Assembly (NCBI RefSeq): GCF_012767755.2
Contig: NZ_AP023189.1
Coordinates: 5,148,001-5,212,000, forward strand
From: Pseudomonas tohonis
Lineage (GTDB): Bacteria > Pseudomonadota > Gammaproteobacteria > Pseudomonadales > Pseudomonadaceae
Direction of reading: 5' to 3'
Length of the DNA: 64,000 nucleotides
Position 1 is the stretch's first letter. Each line of letters starts with the position of its first letter. A model generated the notes under the pieces. The model was not told where the DNA came from. It did not search any database and saw only the letters and a list, made by a program, of their open reading frames with translations. The translations under genes and the position numbers were made by a program. Shown here in pieces: positions 24,545-34,775 of this stretch.

Positions 24545-25240
24545 TCAGCGGCACATGCGCAGCAGGCCCATGTCGACATGGAAGTGATCCCGGTGCGCAG
24601 CGTTGTAGTCCGGCCCCAGGGTGGTGTTGAAGTGCTCGCAGGCGGCGTCGCGCGCCCGGCGCAGGAAGCGCGCCTCGGTGTCGTCGCCGGCCCAGTCGCG
24701 GGCCACGCTGATGCGACGGCCATCGGCCAGGCGGAAGCCGGCGATGTCCAGGGCATTGGCCGAGGCGTGCTGGCTGCGACGCTGGGTGCCGCCGATGTTG
24801 CGGCAGGCGAAGCTGCCCAGGTGATCGATGCGCGCCACCGGCTGGCCGTAGAGTTCGCGGGCGACGGGTTGCAGCCCATGGCGTTCGAACAGGGCGAAGG
24901 CCACGGCCACCTCGCAGGTGGCGATGAAGCTGCTGCTGAAGGCCAGGTCCGAGCCGCTGACGCGCACGCTGTTCTCGATGGGGCAACCGGCTGCCGGCGA
25001 GCTGTCCGGCAGCGCCGCGTACTTCAGGCTGGAGGTCTGCAATGCCAGGCGGCACAGCGCCGGGTCGGCCTGCAGGCGCATCAGCTTGAAGGGCGTCAGC
25101 AGGTTGGGCGCCTCGCGCACATCCAGCGGCGCCCAGGGGTCCCAGCGCGGCGGCGGCGTCACCCACTTCTGGTACACCGCCAGCGGTGCACCGAGCACCA
25201 GCAGCAGGACCAGCCAGGGGACCAGCCGGCGCACGCGCAC
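24545..25240 (-). CDS. Extensin-like family protein, putative periplasmic zinc peptidase fold
   Basis: 231 residues from a GTG at 25240, with a single N-terminal membrane anchor ([17 protein letters not shown]), so most of it is periplasmic. The C-terminal half contains [10 protein letters not shown] and RDHFHVD. These resemble the H-x6-D and H-x-H zinc-ligand motifs of LAS-type peptidases that cut peptidoglycan, and this is the 'extensin-like C-terminal' family. Four or more Cys residues could form disulfides. The start overlaps nothing but lies 4 bases after the stop of the upstream ICL/PEPM gene, so the pair is coupled. A role in murein is inference. Confidence 0.8.
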   Translation of the reverse strand: MRVRRLVPWLVLLLVLGAPLAVYQKWVTPPPRWDPWAPLDVREAPNLLTPFKLMRLQADPALCRLALQTSSLKYAALPDSSPAAGCPIENSVRVSGSDLAFSSSFIATCEVAVAFALFERHGLQPVARELYGQPVARIDHLGSFACRNIGGTQRRSQHASANALDIAGFRLADGRRISVARDWAGDDTEARFLRRARDAACEHFNTTLGPDYNAAHRDHFHVDMGLLRMCR

Positions 25241-25244
25241 CCGT

Positions 25245-26072
25245 TCAGCCCCTGAACAGGTCGTTGATGCGGTCGAAGGGCATGGCCCGCTGGGTGGCCG
25301 TGAGATCACCGCAGAGCAGGTCCTCCGCCGCGCGGAAGAACGCGCCGTAGGCGACCCGCGCCAGGTTGGAGCCCAGGCTGACGCGCTTGACGCCGAGCTC
25401 GGCCAGCTCCGCCAGGCCCACCTTCAAGGCGGGCGACCCCACCAGCAGGTTGACCGGCTTGGGCGCCACCGCGCGCACCACTTCGACGATCTGCTCGCGG
25501 GTGGTCAGCCCCGGCGCGTAGAGCACATCGGCACCGGCCTCGGCATAGGCCACCAGGCGGCGGATGGTGTCATCCAGGTCGGGTCGGCCGTGGAGGAAGT
25601 TCTCCGCACGGGCGGCGAAGGTGAAGGGGAACGGCAGGCGGCGCGCCGCCTCCACCGAGGCCCGCACACGCTCGACGGCCAGTTCGAAGGGGTAGATGGG
25701 CGCCTCGGCGCGGCCGCTGGCGTCTTCGATCGAGCCGCCTACCAGGCCGACCTCGGCGGCGAGGCGGAGGGTCTCGGCGCAGGCCTCGGGGCTGTCGCCG
25801 TAGCCGTTCTCCAGGTCCGCAGCCACCGGCAGCGGCGTGGCTTCGACGATGGCGCGGGCGTTGGCCAGCGCCTCGTCACGGCTCACCGCGCCTTCGGCGT
25901 CACGCCGGCCCAGGGAGAAGGCCAGCCCGGCACTGGTGGTGGCCAGGGCTCGGCAGCCCAGGGCGGCGAGCATTTTCGCCGACCCGGCATCCCAGGGGTT
26001 CGGCAATACGAGAAGTCCGTCGCCCTGGTGCAGGGCGCGGAAGGTTTCGGCACGTTGGGCCTGGTTCGGCAT
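25245..26072 (-). CDS. Isocitrate lyase/PEP mutase superfamily protein
   Basis: 275-residue TIM-barrel enzyme. Family marks are LPNPWDAGSAKMLAALG at the start, then ADLENGYGD (metal-binding acidic loop), GGSIEDA, and AARAENFL. Members cleave or rearrange C-C or C-P bonds of oxaloacetate-like acids (carboxyvinyl-phosphonate mutase, methylisocitrate lyase, oxaloacetate hydrolase). This one belongs to a broad, poorly assigned branch, lacking the KKCGH active-site loop of true isocitrate/methylisocitrate lyases. ATG at 26072 follows GAGGGAG at the right spacing; an upstream TTG is less likely. It is followed by the extensin-like gene. Confidence 0.85.
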   Translation of the reverse strand: MPNQAQRAETFRALHQGDGLLVLPNPWDAGSAKMLAALGCRALATTSAGLAFSLGRRDAEGAVSRDEALANARAIVEATPLPVAADLENGYGDSPEACAETLRLAAEVGLVGGSIEDASGRAEAPIYPFELAVERVRASVEAARRLPFPFTFAARAENFLHGRPDLDDTIRRLVAYAEAGADVLYAPGLTTREQIVEVVRAVAPKPVNLLVGSPALKVGLAELAELGVKRVSLGSNLARVAYGAFFRAAEDLLCGDLTATQRAMPFDRINDLFRG

Positions 26073-26133
26073 GGCATCACTCCCTCGTTGCAAAGGCCCG
26101 ACCTTAACCCGCGCCTAGGGGAAAGTGACAGCG

Positions 26134-26994
26134 TCAGAGCAGGTCGAGTTGCGTCGATTCCGCCTCGAAGGCGCTCTCGGCCAAGGGCGGCAGGCCCGGC
26201 AGGCGGCTCATCAGCCCGGCATGGAAGCGCTGCGCCTGGGCGGCGGCGAGGTGGTTGTCGGGGGTGTGCAGGAAGACATGGGGCACCAGGCCCTCGCCTA
26301 TCCAGTCGGCCACCTTGTCCAGCCAGGGGTCGAGGTAGCGCTGGTTGGCGTCGAGGTCCGGACCACCGATGAAGCGCACCTGGGGGGACGCGCTGAAAGC
26401 GGTCGGGCGCACCGGCACGCGGGGCTTCTTCGATTGCGCGTGGAGCACCGCCGGGTCGTCGGATTCGCAGGCGAACAGGGCCCGCGAGTCCAGGCAGATG
26501 CGTTCCACCCCACGCGCGTGGAGCAGGCGGTTGAGGGCCTTCTCCTCCTCGCCCCGGGCGAAGAACGCGGCGTTGCGCACCTCCACGGCGATGGCGCGGT
26601 GGGAAAAGGTGTCCAGCCAGTCCGCCAGCTCGCCCAGGCGCTGCGGCCCGAAGCTCGCCGGCAGTTGCAGCCAGAGCGGTGCCACGCGCGTGCCCAGGGG
26701 CTCGAGCAGGCGCAGGAACTCACCGGTGGCGCCGATGCGGTCGCGCAGGTCGCCCTCGTGGCTGATGTCACGCGGGAGCTTGGCGCAGAAGCGGAAATGC
26801 CCGGGCATGCGTTCGGCCCACAACTGCAGCGTGGCGACGGAGGGCCTGGCGTAGAAGGTGGTGTTGCCTTCCACCGCATTGAACACGCGGGCGTAGTGTT
26901 CGAGGGTATCGGCGGGGCGCACGTCGGCGGGATAGAAGCTGCCGCGCCAGGCGGGCTCGTTCCAGGACGGGCAGCCGAGGAAGTACGGGAGCAT
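26134..26994 (-). CDS. DUF72 domain-containing protein
   Basis: 286 residues. DUF72 marks are visible: GCPSWNEPAWRGSFYP at the start, LEHYARVFNAVEGNTTFYARP, then HFRFCAKLPRDISHE, and a terminal motif with YLDPWLDKVADW. It is thought to be a TIM-barrel protein related to endonuclease IV, with no proven reaction. There is no signal peptide. The start ATG overlaps the stop of the small upstream gene (ATGA at 26994-26997), so the two are co-translated. Confidence 0.88.
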   Translation of the reverse strand: MLPYFLGCPSWNEPAWRGSFYPADVRPADTLEHYARVFNAVEGNTTFYARPSVATLQLWAERMPGHFRFCAKLPRDISHEGDLRDRIGATGEFLRLLEPLGTRVAPLWLQLPASFGPQRLGELADWLDTFSHRAIAVEVRNAAFFARGEEEKALNRLLHARGVERICLDSRALFACESDDPAVLHAQSKKPRVPVRPTAFSASPQVRFIGGPDLDANQRYLDPWLDKVADWIGEGLVPHVFLHTPDNHLAAAQAQRFHAGLMSRLPGLPPLAESAFEAESTQLDLL

Positions 26995-27335
26995 CAGGCG
27001 TAGAGATCGAGCCCGAGCACTTCCGGCGCGTCGGTCTCCGACGCGAAGCTGGCGGTGGAGGCGTAGCTGGCCATGGCCTGGTAGGCACGGTTGCTCAGGT
27101 TGCGTTGCTGCACGATGTCCTGCGGGCGGGCCGGCAGGCTGTTGCTGCTGGCGTTGCTGGCCTCGACCTTGCGCGGCTGGGCGGTCTGCTCGAAGCCCTG
27201 GGTGCTGGCCGGGGTGGCCGGCACGTCGCGCCGGCTCTCGACCTCACGCTGCACCTCGCGGAAAGCCGTGTTCGCGCTGCCCTGGCGGGGGCTGCGATCC
27301 AGCGAGATGGATGAGGTGAAGCCGTCGATGCGCAT
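26994..27335 (-). CDS. Small hypothetical protein, 113 residues
   Basis: I do not recognise a family. The protein begins MRIDGFTSSISLDRSP and is low in hydrophobic residues and rich in Ser, Ala, Gln and Arg, so it is probably disordered over much of its length. A tail of 'YQAMASYASTASFAS' may be helical. The ATG at 27335 is preferred over a TTG three bases upstream. It is translationally coupled to the DUF72 gene. The coding frame is the only long one consistent with both neighbours. Confidence 0.6.
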   Translation of the reverse strand: MRIDGFTSSISLDRSPRQGSANTAFREVQREVESRRDVPATPASTQGFEQTAQPRKVEASNASSNSLPARPQDIVQQRNLSNRAYQAMASYASTASFASETDAPEVLGLDLYA

Positions 27336-27444
27336 CAAGGGAAGTCAGGCAGGAAAAGGGATCGGCGAATGGGGTGGAATCTAGCCGGACATCCAGGGAT
27401 TTTCAATCGTCCCTGACGCCCGGCACTGCCGGTGGTCAGCCCGC

Positions 27445-28125
27445 TCAGCGGGGCGCCTTGGGCGTGGCGACGTTGTCGCGCAGGTAAACCGGCTGCGCTT
27501 CGTCGGCCACCACCGCTTCGCCGCGGGCCCAGGCGAAGGCGGCCAGGGCCAGCAGGTCCTGGGCGTGGGGCAGCAGGTCGGGCGCCTGGCCGTTGACCGC
27601 CACCGGGAGGCGGGCGGCGAAGGTGCCCCAGCCGGTGCCGGCACCGAACCAGTCGCCCTGGGCGTCGCGGGGCAGCGCCGCGCGCTCGGGCGGCAGCACC
27701 GCCTCGCTGCCGGCCAGGCGCATCTCGCCGGCGTCCAGGCGGTAGCAGCCCCAGTAGACCTCATCCATGCGCGCGTCGATGGCGGCGGCCACCTGAGCGA
27801 CGCCCTGCTCGCGATGGGCACGCTGGGCCAGCACGGCGAGGTTGGAAACCGGCAGCACCGGGCGATCGAGGGCGAAGGCCAGGCCCTGGACCACGCCCAC
27901 GGCGATGCGCACGCCGGTGAAGGCTCCGGGGCCACGGCCGAAGGCGATGGCATCCAGGGCGGACAGGCCGACACCGGCCTCGGCCAGCAGGTCCTGGATC
28001 ATCGGCAGCAGGCGCTGGGCATGCTGGCGCGGGATCACCTCGTAGTGACTGAGCACGCGGCCGTCATGCAACAGGGCGACGGAACAGGCTTCGGTGGCGG
28101 TATCCAGGGCCAGCAAGGTGGTCAT
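27445..28125 (-). CDS. tsaB: tRNA t6A biosynthesis protein TsaB
   Basis: 226-residue ASKHA-fold partner of TsaD in the complex that makes N6-threonylcarbamoyladenosine at position 37 of ANN-decoding tRNAs. Marks are MTTLLALDTATEACSVAL at the N-terminus and GRGPGAFTGVRIAVGVVQGLAF (about 62-83), the universal TsaB signature. Size and ends fit. It lies downstream of adk, separated by a 12-bp hairpin and a TATAAT hexamer, so it probably has its own promoter. The gene is expected to be essential. Confidence 0.95.
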   Translation of the reverse strand: MTTLLALDTATEACSVALLHDGRVLSHYEVIPRQHAQRLLPMIQDLLAEAGVGLSALDAIAFGRGPGAFTGVRIAVGVVQGLAFALDRPVLPVSNLAVLAQRAHREQGVAQVAAAIDARMDEVYWGCYRLDAGEMRLAGSEAVLPPERAALPRDAQGDWFGAGTGWGTFAARLPVAVNGQAPDLLPHAQDLLALAAFAWARGEAVVADEAQPVYLRDNVATPKAPR

Positions 28126-28157
28126 CGGTGCATCCAGGTGGGTCGAAAAAGGCGCGC

Positions 28158-28193
28158 ATTATAAACGCCAACGGCCCGCAAGCGGGCCGTTGG
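28158..28193 (-). terminator. Hairpin after adk and candidate tsaB promoter
   Basis: A perfect 12-bp inverted repeat (28168-28179 with 28182-28193) just downstream of adk on the - strand should end or slow its transcript. Immediately after it the - strand reads TATAAT (28163-28158), a consensus -10 at about 33 bases before the tsaB start. No clear -35 is visible because the hairpin occupies that position. Confidence 0.6.
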
Positions 28194-28213
28194 TCGAATC
28201 GATCGTCGATCGA

Positions 28214-29017
<804 letters not shown>

Positions 29018-31654
29018 TCAGCCGGTGTTCCTGAGCCCCGCCGCGATGCCCGCCACACTCACCAGCAACGCCTGTTCCAGGGGGCCTTCGGCAGCGTTTT
29101 CCGCGCGCCTGGAACGGGCCAGAAGCTCCGTCTGGAGCAGGTGCAACGGGTCGAGGTAGGTGTTGCGCACACTGATGGCCTCACGGGTCTCCGGACTGGA
29201 CGCCAGCAGCTCGGACTGACCGGTCAGGCCTAGTACGGTCGTACAGGCCTGCGACAATAGGTCGCGTAGATGCGCACCCAGCGGCAACAGCCGCTCTTCC
29301 ACCAGCCGCATGTCATAGCGTTCGGCGATGGTGGCATCGGCCTTGGCCAGGACCATTTCCAGCATGTCGATGCGGGTGGCGAAGAACGGCCAGTGCTCGC
29401 GCATCTCCTGCAGCAGCGCCATCTCGCCCCGCTCCACCGCGTTGCGCAACGCACGCTCCCAGCCCAGCCAGGCCGGCAGCATCAGCCGGGTCTGGGTCCA
29501 GGCGAAGATCCAGGGGATCGCCCGCAGGCTCTCCACGCCACCGGCGCGGCGCTTGGCCGGGCGGCTGCCCAGGGGCAGGCGCCCCAGCTCCTGCTCGGGC
29601 GTGGCCTGGCGGAAGTACTCGACGAATTGCGGATGCTCGCGCACCACCGCGCGGTAGCCGGCCACGCCTTCGCCGGCCAGGCGGTCCATCGCCGCGCGCC
29701 ACGCGGGCTCGGGTTGCGGCGGCGGCAGCAGGGTCGCCTCCAGCACGGCGGCCAGGTAGAGGTTGAGGTTCTGCACGGCGATGTCCGGCAGGCCGAACTT
29801 GAAGCGGATCATCTCGCCCTGCTCGGTGGTGCGGAAACGCCCCGCCACCGAGCCCGGCGGTTGCGACAGGATCGCCGCGTGGGCCGGGCCGCCGCCGCGT
29901 CCGACAGTGCCGCCACGGCCATGGAAGAGCAGCAGCTCGACCTGGTGCCGGCGGCAGGTTTCCACCAATGCCTCCTGCGCGCGGTACTGGGCCCAGGCGG
30001 CGGCCGTGGTGCCGGCGTCCTTGGCCGAGTCGGAGTAGCCGATCATCACCTCCTGCGGGCCATGCAGGCGTGAGCGGTAGCCGGGCAGCCCGAGCAGCCG
30101 CTCGATGGCCGGTGCGGCGTTGTCGAGGTCCGCGAGGGTCTCGAACAGCGGCACCACGCGGATCGGCCGTTGCAGCCCGGCCTCCTTCAGCAGCAGTTGC
30201 ACGGCCAGCACATCGGACGGCGCACCGGCCATGGAGATGACATAGGAGCCCAGGGACGCCGCCGGCGCCGCGGCCACCACGCGGCAGGTAGCAAGTACTT
30301 CGGCGGTGTCGGCGGACGGCCGGAAGTGCGGCGGCAGCAGCGGCCGGCGGTTGTCCAGCTCGCGCTGGAGGAAGGCCAGGCGCGCGTCTTCGTCCCAGGC
30401 CGCGTAGTCGCCCAGGCCGAGGTAGTCGGTGATCTCCGCCAGGGCCGCGCGGTGGCGGGCGGAGTCCTGGCGCACGTCGAGGCGGACCAGGAACAGCCCG
30501 AAGCACGCCGCCCGGCGCAGGCAGTCGAGCAAGGCACCGTCGGCGATCACGCCCATGCCACAGGCGTGCAACGAGTGGTAGCAGAGCTCCAGGGGTTCGA
30601 GCAGTTGCTGGTTGTCCTGCAGCACCTCGGGGCCGGGCGCCACCTCGCCCTGCAACGCCGCCTGGGCCCAGGCCCGGGTCGCCCGCAGGCGCTCGCGCAG
30701 CTGCTTGAGCAGGGCGCGATAGGGCTCCGGATGCACGCCCACGCGCACCCGCAACTCATCACTGGCCTGGTGCATGGACAGCTCGGCGGCCAGGTGGTCG
30801 ACATCGCGCAGGTAGAGGTCGGCGGCCATCCAGCGCGCCAGCAGCAGCACCTCGCGGCTCACCGCCGCGGTGACGTTGGGGTTGCCGTCGCGATCGCCGC
30901 CCATCCACGAGGCGAAGCGCACCGGTGCGGCGGAGAGCGGCAGGTGCAGGCCGGTGGCGGCGAACAGCGCGCGGTCGGTCTGGCGGAGGAATTCCGGCAG
31001 CGCCTGCCAGAGGGAATGCTCGATCACCGCGAAGCCCCACTTGGCTTCGTCCACCGGCGTCGGCCGGCTGCGGCGGATCTCGTCGGTGAACCAGGCCTCG
31101 GCGATCAGCCGCTCCAACGCGGTACGCACCCGCGCCCGCTCGCCCTCGCTGAGGTCACCGTGGTCCTGGGCCGCCAGCTGCGCGGCCATGGCGTCGTATT
31201 TCTGGATCAGCGTGCGCCGCGCCACCTCGGTCGGATGCGCGGTCAGCACCAGCTCGATGTCCAGCCGCGCCACCTGCCGCGCCAGCTGCTCCGGCGAATG
31301 GCCGGCGGCGCCCAGGCGCTGCAGCAGCTCGGGCAGCACGCGGTTCTCGAAGAGTTCGGGTTCCTGCGGCCCACGCCGGCGGATGCGGTGGTACTGCTCG
31401 GCGATGTTGGCCAGGTTGAGGAACTGGTTGAAGGCACGGGCCACCGGCAGCAGTTCGTCGGCCGTGAGCCCGTCGAGCGCCTCGTTGAGCTGTTGCTCGC
31501 CCTGCCGCGAGCCCTTGCGGGCCGCCTTGGCGCCCTTGCGGATGCGCTCGATCTTGTCCAGGAAGGCCTCGCCCTGCTGGGCGCGGATGGTGTTGCCCAG
31601 CAACTCGCCGAGCAGGTGAACGTCTTCGCGCAGGCGTGCGTCGATTTCCGCCAT
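29018..31654 (-). CDS. ppc: Phosphoenolpyruvate carboxylase
   Basis: 878-residue anaplerotic enzyme that makes oxaloacetate from PEP and bicarbonate. Catalytic blocks are [13 protein letters not shown] (His at about 138), [11 protein letters not shown], the glycine-rich [16 protein letters not shown], and [15 protein letters not shown]. It ends in the conserved C-terminal signature [10 protein letters not shown]. Length is normal. The gene is monocistronic and divergent from a small unknown gene across about 200 bases. Confidence 0.97.
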   Translation of the reverse strand: MAEIDARLREDVHLLGELLGNTIRAQQGEAFLDKIERIRKGAKAARKGSRQGEQQLNEALDGLTADELLPVARAFNQFLNLANIAEQYHRIRRRGPQEPELFENRVLPELLQRLGAAGHSPEQLARQVARLDIELVLTAHPTEVARRTLIQKYDAMAAQLAAQDHGDLSEGERARVRTALERLIAEAWFTDEIRRSRPTPVDEAKWGFAVIEHSLWQALPEFLRQTDRALFAATGLHLPLSAAPVRFASWMGGDRDGNPNVTAAVSREVLLLARWMAADLYLRDVDHLAAELSMHQASDELRVRVGVHPEPYRALLKQLRERLRATRAWAQAALQGEVAPGPEVLQDNQQLLEPLELCYHSLHACGMGVIADGALLDCLRRAACFGLFLVRLDVRQDSARHRAALAEITDYLGLGDYAAWDEDARLAFLQRELDNRRPLLPPHFRPSADTAEVLATCRVVAAAPAASLGSYVISMAGAPSDVLAVQLLLKEAGLQRPIRVVPLFETLADLDNAAPAIERLLGLPGYRSRLHGPQEVMIGYSDSAKDAGTTAAAWAQYRAQEALVETCRRHQVELLLFHGRGGTVGRGGGPAHAAILSQPPGSVAGRFRTTEQGEMIRFKFGLPDIAVQNLNLYLAAVLEATLLPPPQPEPAWRAAMDRLAGEGVAGYRAVVREHPQFVEYFRQATPEQELGRLPLGSRPAKRRAGGVESLRAIPWIFAWTQTRLMLPAWLGWERALRNAVERGEMALLQEMREHWPFFATRIDMLEMVLAKADATIAERYDMRLVEERLLPLGAHLRDLLSQACTTVLGLTGQSELLASSPETREAISVRNTYLDPLHLLQTELLARSRRAENAAEGPLEQALLVSVAGIAAGLRNTG

Positions 31655-31855
31655 GACAGGCTCCCCAGAGAGATGTCGAGCGTCCAGAGTGCCGAGGGCG
31701 CCATCGACTTACAAGGGTGCGACGCCATGCCGCTGCATGGCCCCCGGCGAGCTAGGCTCAAAACAGGCGGGCACCAGAAGTGACCGCCGGCCGACGGTCT
31801 ACGCCGCCGACCTCCAGCAGATGCCCGCCACGAGCGGGCCCGGCACGAGGTGACC

Positions 31856-32200
31856 ATGAAGATCCGCGAACTGATCCGCCATTGGGAAAGCAACGCCAAG
31901 GGCCGCCTGACCCGCAGCCGCTACAACATCCACCTGGACGTGGAAGCCGCGGCGCGACTCGCCGCCCTCAACGAGATGTACCCCAAGCGCAGCATCGAGG
32001 AGCTGCTGGGCGAACTGCTCGGCTGCGCCCTCGAAGAACTCGAGGCCAGCCTGCCCTACGTCAAGGGCAGCCAGGTGGTGGCGACCGACGAGCAGGGCGA
32101 CCCGCTCTTCGAGGACATCGGCCCCACGCCACGCTTCCTCGCCCTTTCACGCAAGCACCTGCGCCTGCTCGAACAGCAGCAGGGCAGCATCGAGCACTGA
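31856..32200 (+). CDS. Conserved hypothetical protein, 114 residues
   Basis: No domain is recognised with confidence. The protein starts MKIRELIRHWESNAKGRLTRS and is helical, charged, with 'DVEAAARLAALNEMYPKRSIEELLGELLG'-like segments. That part resembles small Pseudomonas proteins that I recall beside ppc. ATG at 31856 follows ACGAGG at the right distance; a GTG two codons upstream is less likely. It is divergent from ppc and followed by a GC hairpin (32214-32232), so it is probably monocistronic. Confidence 0.75.
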   Translation: MKIRELIRHWESNAKGRLTRSRYNIHLDVEAAARLAALNEMYPKRSIEELLGELLGCALEELEASLPYVKGSQVVATDEQGDPLFEDIGPTPRFLALSRKHLRLLEQQQGSIEH

Positions 32201-32524
32201 GGTTCCCGAACCCGGCCCCCGCAACGGGGGCCGCTTCAGCTTCCTCGCCATCCTCCCGCACAGGCTCGCACCGCTCGAACGCCGTGCCAGCGCATCCACC
32301 TCTCGGCCGCAGGCCTTGCGCTGCGGGGCTTCCAGCCATTCTCCGTAAATTTTATTGAACATTTTCGAAAAGCGCCCTGTCACAAAAGGCAAGCCAGCGC
32401 ATCAACCATTGATCGGCGAATTTTTGGCGGAAAATCGTCGATGTAGCGGTCAAAAGCATGCACCTGGTAGGCAAGTTGCCATGAGAAACGAAATGGCGTG
32501 GTATTCCCAATGGAGCTGAACATC
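32201..32524 (+). other. Intergenic region: terminator hairpin and AT-rich promoter area of the lipoprotein pair
   Basis: The left part holds a GGCCCCC/GGGGGCC stem (32214-32220 with 32226-32232) after the small gene. The right part (32340-32480) is much AT-richer than its surroundings and probably carries the promoters of the lipoprotein-lptF operon, including the AlgU-like site at 32357. No ORF with a ribosome binding site is seen. Confidence 0.5.
32357..32385 (+). promoter_or_regulatory. Candidate AlgU/RpoE-type promoter of the lptF operon
   Basis: GAACAT (32357-32362), a 17-base spacer, then TCACAA (32380-32385) resembles the AlgU consensus GAACTT-N16/17-TCTGA. The leader to the first start codon would be about 135 nt. 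P. aeruginosa lptF is known to be AlgU-dependent, which supports looking here. The match is partial. Confidence 0.4.
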
Positions 32525-32920
32525 ATGAAGACAAGCCCTGCTGTAACGATTCGCAGAACAGTCATGACCGCCCTGGTCGCAGGCGGCACCGTGCTGCTCG
32601 CCGGTTGCGCCGGCAATCCGCCCACCGAGCAGTTCGCCGTGACCAACACCGTGGTCAAGAGCGCCGTCAGCGCGGGTGCCCCGCAATACGCGCCGGTCGA
32701 GATGAAGACCGCCCAGGACAAGCTGGCCCAGGCCGAGAACCTGCTGCGTGAAGAGCGTTACGACGAAGCCCGCCGCATCGCCGAGCAGGCCGAGTGGGAC
32801 GCCCGTGTCGCCGAGCGCAAGGCCCTGGCCACCAAGGCCCAGAAAACCCTGGAAGACGCCCAGAAGGGCGTTCAGCAGATTCGCGAGGAAGGCTCGCGCC
32901 AGCCGATCATTCTGCAGTGA
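32525..32920 (+). CDS. DUF4398 lipoprotein upstream of lptF
   Basis: 131-residue exported lipoprotein with lipobox LLAGC. The mature part has 'APVEMKTAQDKLAQAENLLREERYDEARRIAEQAEWDARVAERKA', the helical repeat typical of DUF4398, and a charged coiled C-terminal tail. The ATG at 32525 has GGAGC eight bases before it; an ATG nine codons upstream is in frame but lacks a ribosome binding site. It precedes lptF by 41 bases in the same operon, as in P. aeruginosa (PA3691-PA3692 from memory). It is probably an outer-membrane or periplasmic partner of LptF. Confidence 0.85.
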   Translation: MKTSPAVTIRRTVMTALVAGGTVLLAGCAGNPPTEQFAVTNTVVKSAVSAGAPQYAPVEMKTAQDKLAQAENLLREERYDEARRIAEQAEWDARVAERKALATKAQKTLEDAQKGVQQIREEGSRQPIILQ

Positions 32921-32961
32921 TCCGCGCCGCCCTCTTTCCGCATCGATAAGGATGATCCGTC

Positions 32962-33741
32962 ATGAACAAGCTGATCACAGTTTCCGCCCTCTCCGTACTC
33001 AGCCTGGCGCTGGTGGCCTGCGCCTCCAAGCCCAACCCCAACCTTGACCAGGCCCGCAGCAACTACTCCGAGCTGCAGGCCGAGCCGCAAGCCAGCACCC
33101 TGGCCGCGCTGGAAACCAAGGAAGCCGGCGACATGCTGAGCCGTGCCGAGCAGGCCTACGCCGACAAGCAGGACCAGGTGCAGGTCGACCAGCTCGCCTA
33201 CCTCACCAACCAGCGCGTCGAACTGGCCCGCCAGACCATCAAGCAGAAGGCCGCCGAAGAAGCCCTGGCCAACGCGCCGGCCCAGCGCACCCAAGCCCAG
33301 CTGGATGCCCGCAACCAGCAGGTGGACGTGCTGGTCAACCAGCTCAAGGCCAAGCAGACCGACCGTGGCCAGGTGGTGACCCTGGGCGACGTGCTGTTCG
33401 AAGTGGACCGTGCCGAGCTGACCCCCAACGGCATAAACAACGTCCAGCAACTGGGCAACTTCCTGGTGCAGAACCCGGATCGCCAGGTGGTGGTGGAAGG
33501 CTTCACCGACAACACCGGCACCGTCGACCACAACCTGCGCCTGTCCCAGGCCCGCGCCGACTCGGTGCGTCGCGCCCTGGTGGCCATGGGCGTGAACCCG
33601 ACGCGCGTCACCACCCACGGTTTCGGCAAGGACTACCCGGTGGCCAGCAATGACACCGCCTCGTCCCGCTCGCTGAACCGCCGCGTGGAAGTGACCATCG
33701 CCAACGGTCCCGGCCCGGTCGCCCCGCGCGCCGCGCTCTGA
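32962..33741 (+). CDS. lptF: OmpA-family outer membrane lipoprotein LptF
   Basis: 259 residues. The lipoprotein signal ends at LVACAS. Residues about 25-130 are helical (DUF4398-like). The C-terminal OmpA peptidoglycan-binding domain has DVLFEVDRAELTP, then VEGFTDNTGTVDHNLRLSQARADSVRRAL and THGFGKDYPVASNDT...RSLNRRVEV, with the conserved Asp and Arg for diaminopimelate. Size and order match P. aeruginosa LptF, an AlgU-regulated lipoprotein implicated in envelope stability and stress survival. It is followed by a strong terminator. Confidence 0.85.
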   Translation: MNKLITVSALSVLSLALVACASKPNPNLDQARSNYSELQAEPQASTLAALETKEAGDMLSRAEQAYADKQDQVQVDQLAYLTNQRVELARQTIKQKAAEEALANAPAQRTQAQLDARNQQVDVLVNQLKAKQTDRGQVVTLGDVLFEVDRAELTPNGINNVQQLGNFLVQNPDRQVVVEGFTDNTGTVDHNLRLSQARADSVRRALVAMGVNPTRVTTHGFGKDYPVASNDTASSRSLNRRVEVTIANGPGPVAPRAAL

Positions 33742-33751
33742 TCCATCGCAA

Positions 33752-33782
33752 CGGAAAAGCCCGCCGCCAGGCGGGCTTTTTT
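33752..33782 (+). terminator. Rho-independent terminator after lptF
   Basis: GCCCGCC (33759-33765) pairs with GGCGGGC (33770-33776), flanked by AAAA and TTTTTT. It lies 10 bases after the lptF stop codon. Confidence 0.9.
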
Positions 33783-33874
33783 GTGCGCGACTTGGCGCCA
33801 CGCCAATCACCGCTCCCGCAAAACCGGCCGCCTCGCTAGGATGCATGCCCATCGCCTTCCGGAGATCAGGGACC

Positions 33875-34609
33875 ATGTCGCCCACCCCACCTCCACGTCA
33901 CGTCCTGGCACTCGTCCTGTGCACCGCCCTGCCCTTCGCGCAGGCACAGGCGACACGCTTCGACGGCTATGAAGCCTTCTATCGCTCCCTCGGCGACAAC
34001 ACCTTCGAAGGCCCCGGCAGCCCGCTTCACCTGGCCTGCACCGAGGCGCAGCAGTGCCTGTGGGTCAACGCCATGGCGGCAGCGGTGAAGCGCTACGACT
34101 CCGAGCTATGGAGCGTACCGGGCGAGCTGCCGGACGCGACACCGGCCGGCATGCCCGAGATCGCCTTCGACGGCCAGCGCCTGGACATCGGTGAACGCCA
34201 CTGGCTACTGGGCGAAGCCGTCGAGCTCGCCCCGGCGCAATGGCGAGTCGGGGCGTCGATGGACCCGGAGGAGCTCTACGGCATCACGGCCTGGCGTAGA
34301 GGTGAAGCCTATTGCCTGGAGCTGCCCGCCAAGGGCAACGGCCGCGCCGACCGCTACACCCAGGTCCTGCTGGTGCACGATCGGGCGCTCTACGACCTGC
34401 CCCCGCTGTTCGCGTCCTGTGCCGCCATCCGCCAGGCGCCCGCAGGCAGCTTCCTCTACCCCCGCAATGCCTACCTGGAAGAAACGATCGATAACGAGCC
34501 GATTGGCCTGCGGGTGGACTACCTGCAACCCGGCAGCAAGACACCTGCGGAACACCATCGCCTGCAGTTCCCCGACCCGCAGAACCCCTTCCTGTTCGAA
34601 GTCCGGTAG
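33875..34609 (+). CDS. Exported hypothetical protein
   Basis: 244 residues with a Sec signal peptide (hydrophobic HVLALVLCTALPFAQAQA, cleavage near AQA at about residue 26). The mature part begins TRFDGYEAFYRSLGDN and has three or four Cys residues that could form disulfides in the periplasm. No domain is recognised. ATG at 33875 was chosen because it places the signal peptide at the N-terminus; an upstream in-frame ATG adds ten residues. It is followed by copy D of the composite repeat. Confidence 0.7.
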   Translation: MSPTPPPRHVLALVLCTALPFAQAQATRFDGYEAFYRSLGDNTFEGPGSPLHLACTEAQQCLWVNAMAAAVKRYDSELWSVPGELPDATPAGMPEIAFDGQRLDIGERHWLLGEAVELAPAQWRVGASMDPEELYGITAWRRGEAYCLELPAKGNGRADRYTQVLLVHDRALYDLPPLFASCAAIRQAPAGSFLYPRNAYLEETIDNEPIGLRVDYLQPGSKTPAEHHRLQFPDPQNPFLFEVR

Positions 34610-34620
34610 CCCGAGGATGG

Positions 34621-34750
34621 CGGTGCTGCGCACCGCTTGGCGACTGAAGTCGCCCCTCCAAGGAGCCTGCCGTGCCATCGCACGGACATGACCGCTGTGA
34701 AGGGTGGATGACGGTCTTCCCATCCACCAGGCGGAGCCGAGAACGGCAAA
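34621..34750. repeat. Composite intergenic repeat, copy D
   Basis: GGCGACT (34639-34645) and AGTCGCC (34648-34654) form the first palindrome, followed by CCCTCCAAGGAG. The second hairpin is GGTGGATG (34703-34710) with CATCCACC (34721-34728). Compared with copies A, B and E both arms changed together, so pairing is kept. The right flank GGCGGAGCCGAGAACGGCAA matches copy A. Confidence 0.8.
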
Positions 34751-34775
34751 CCGTTGCAGAGGAAACGCCGCCACC

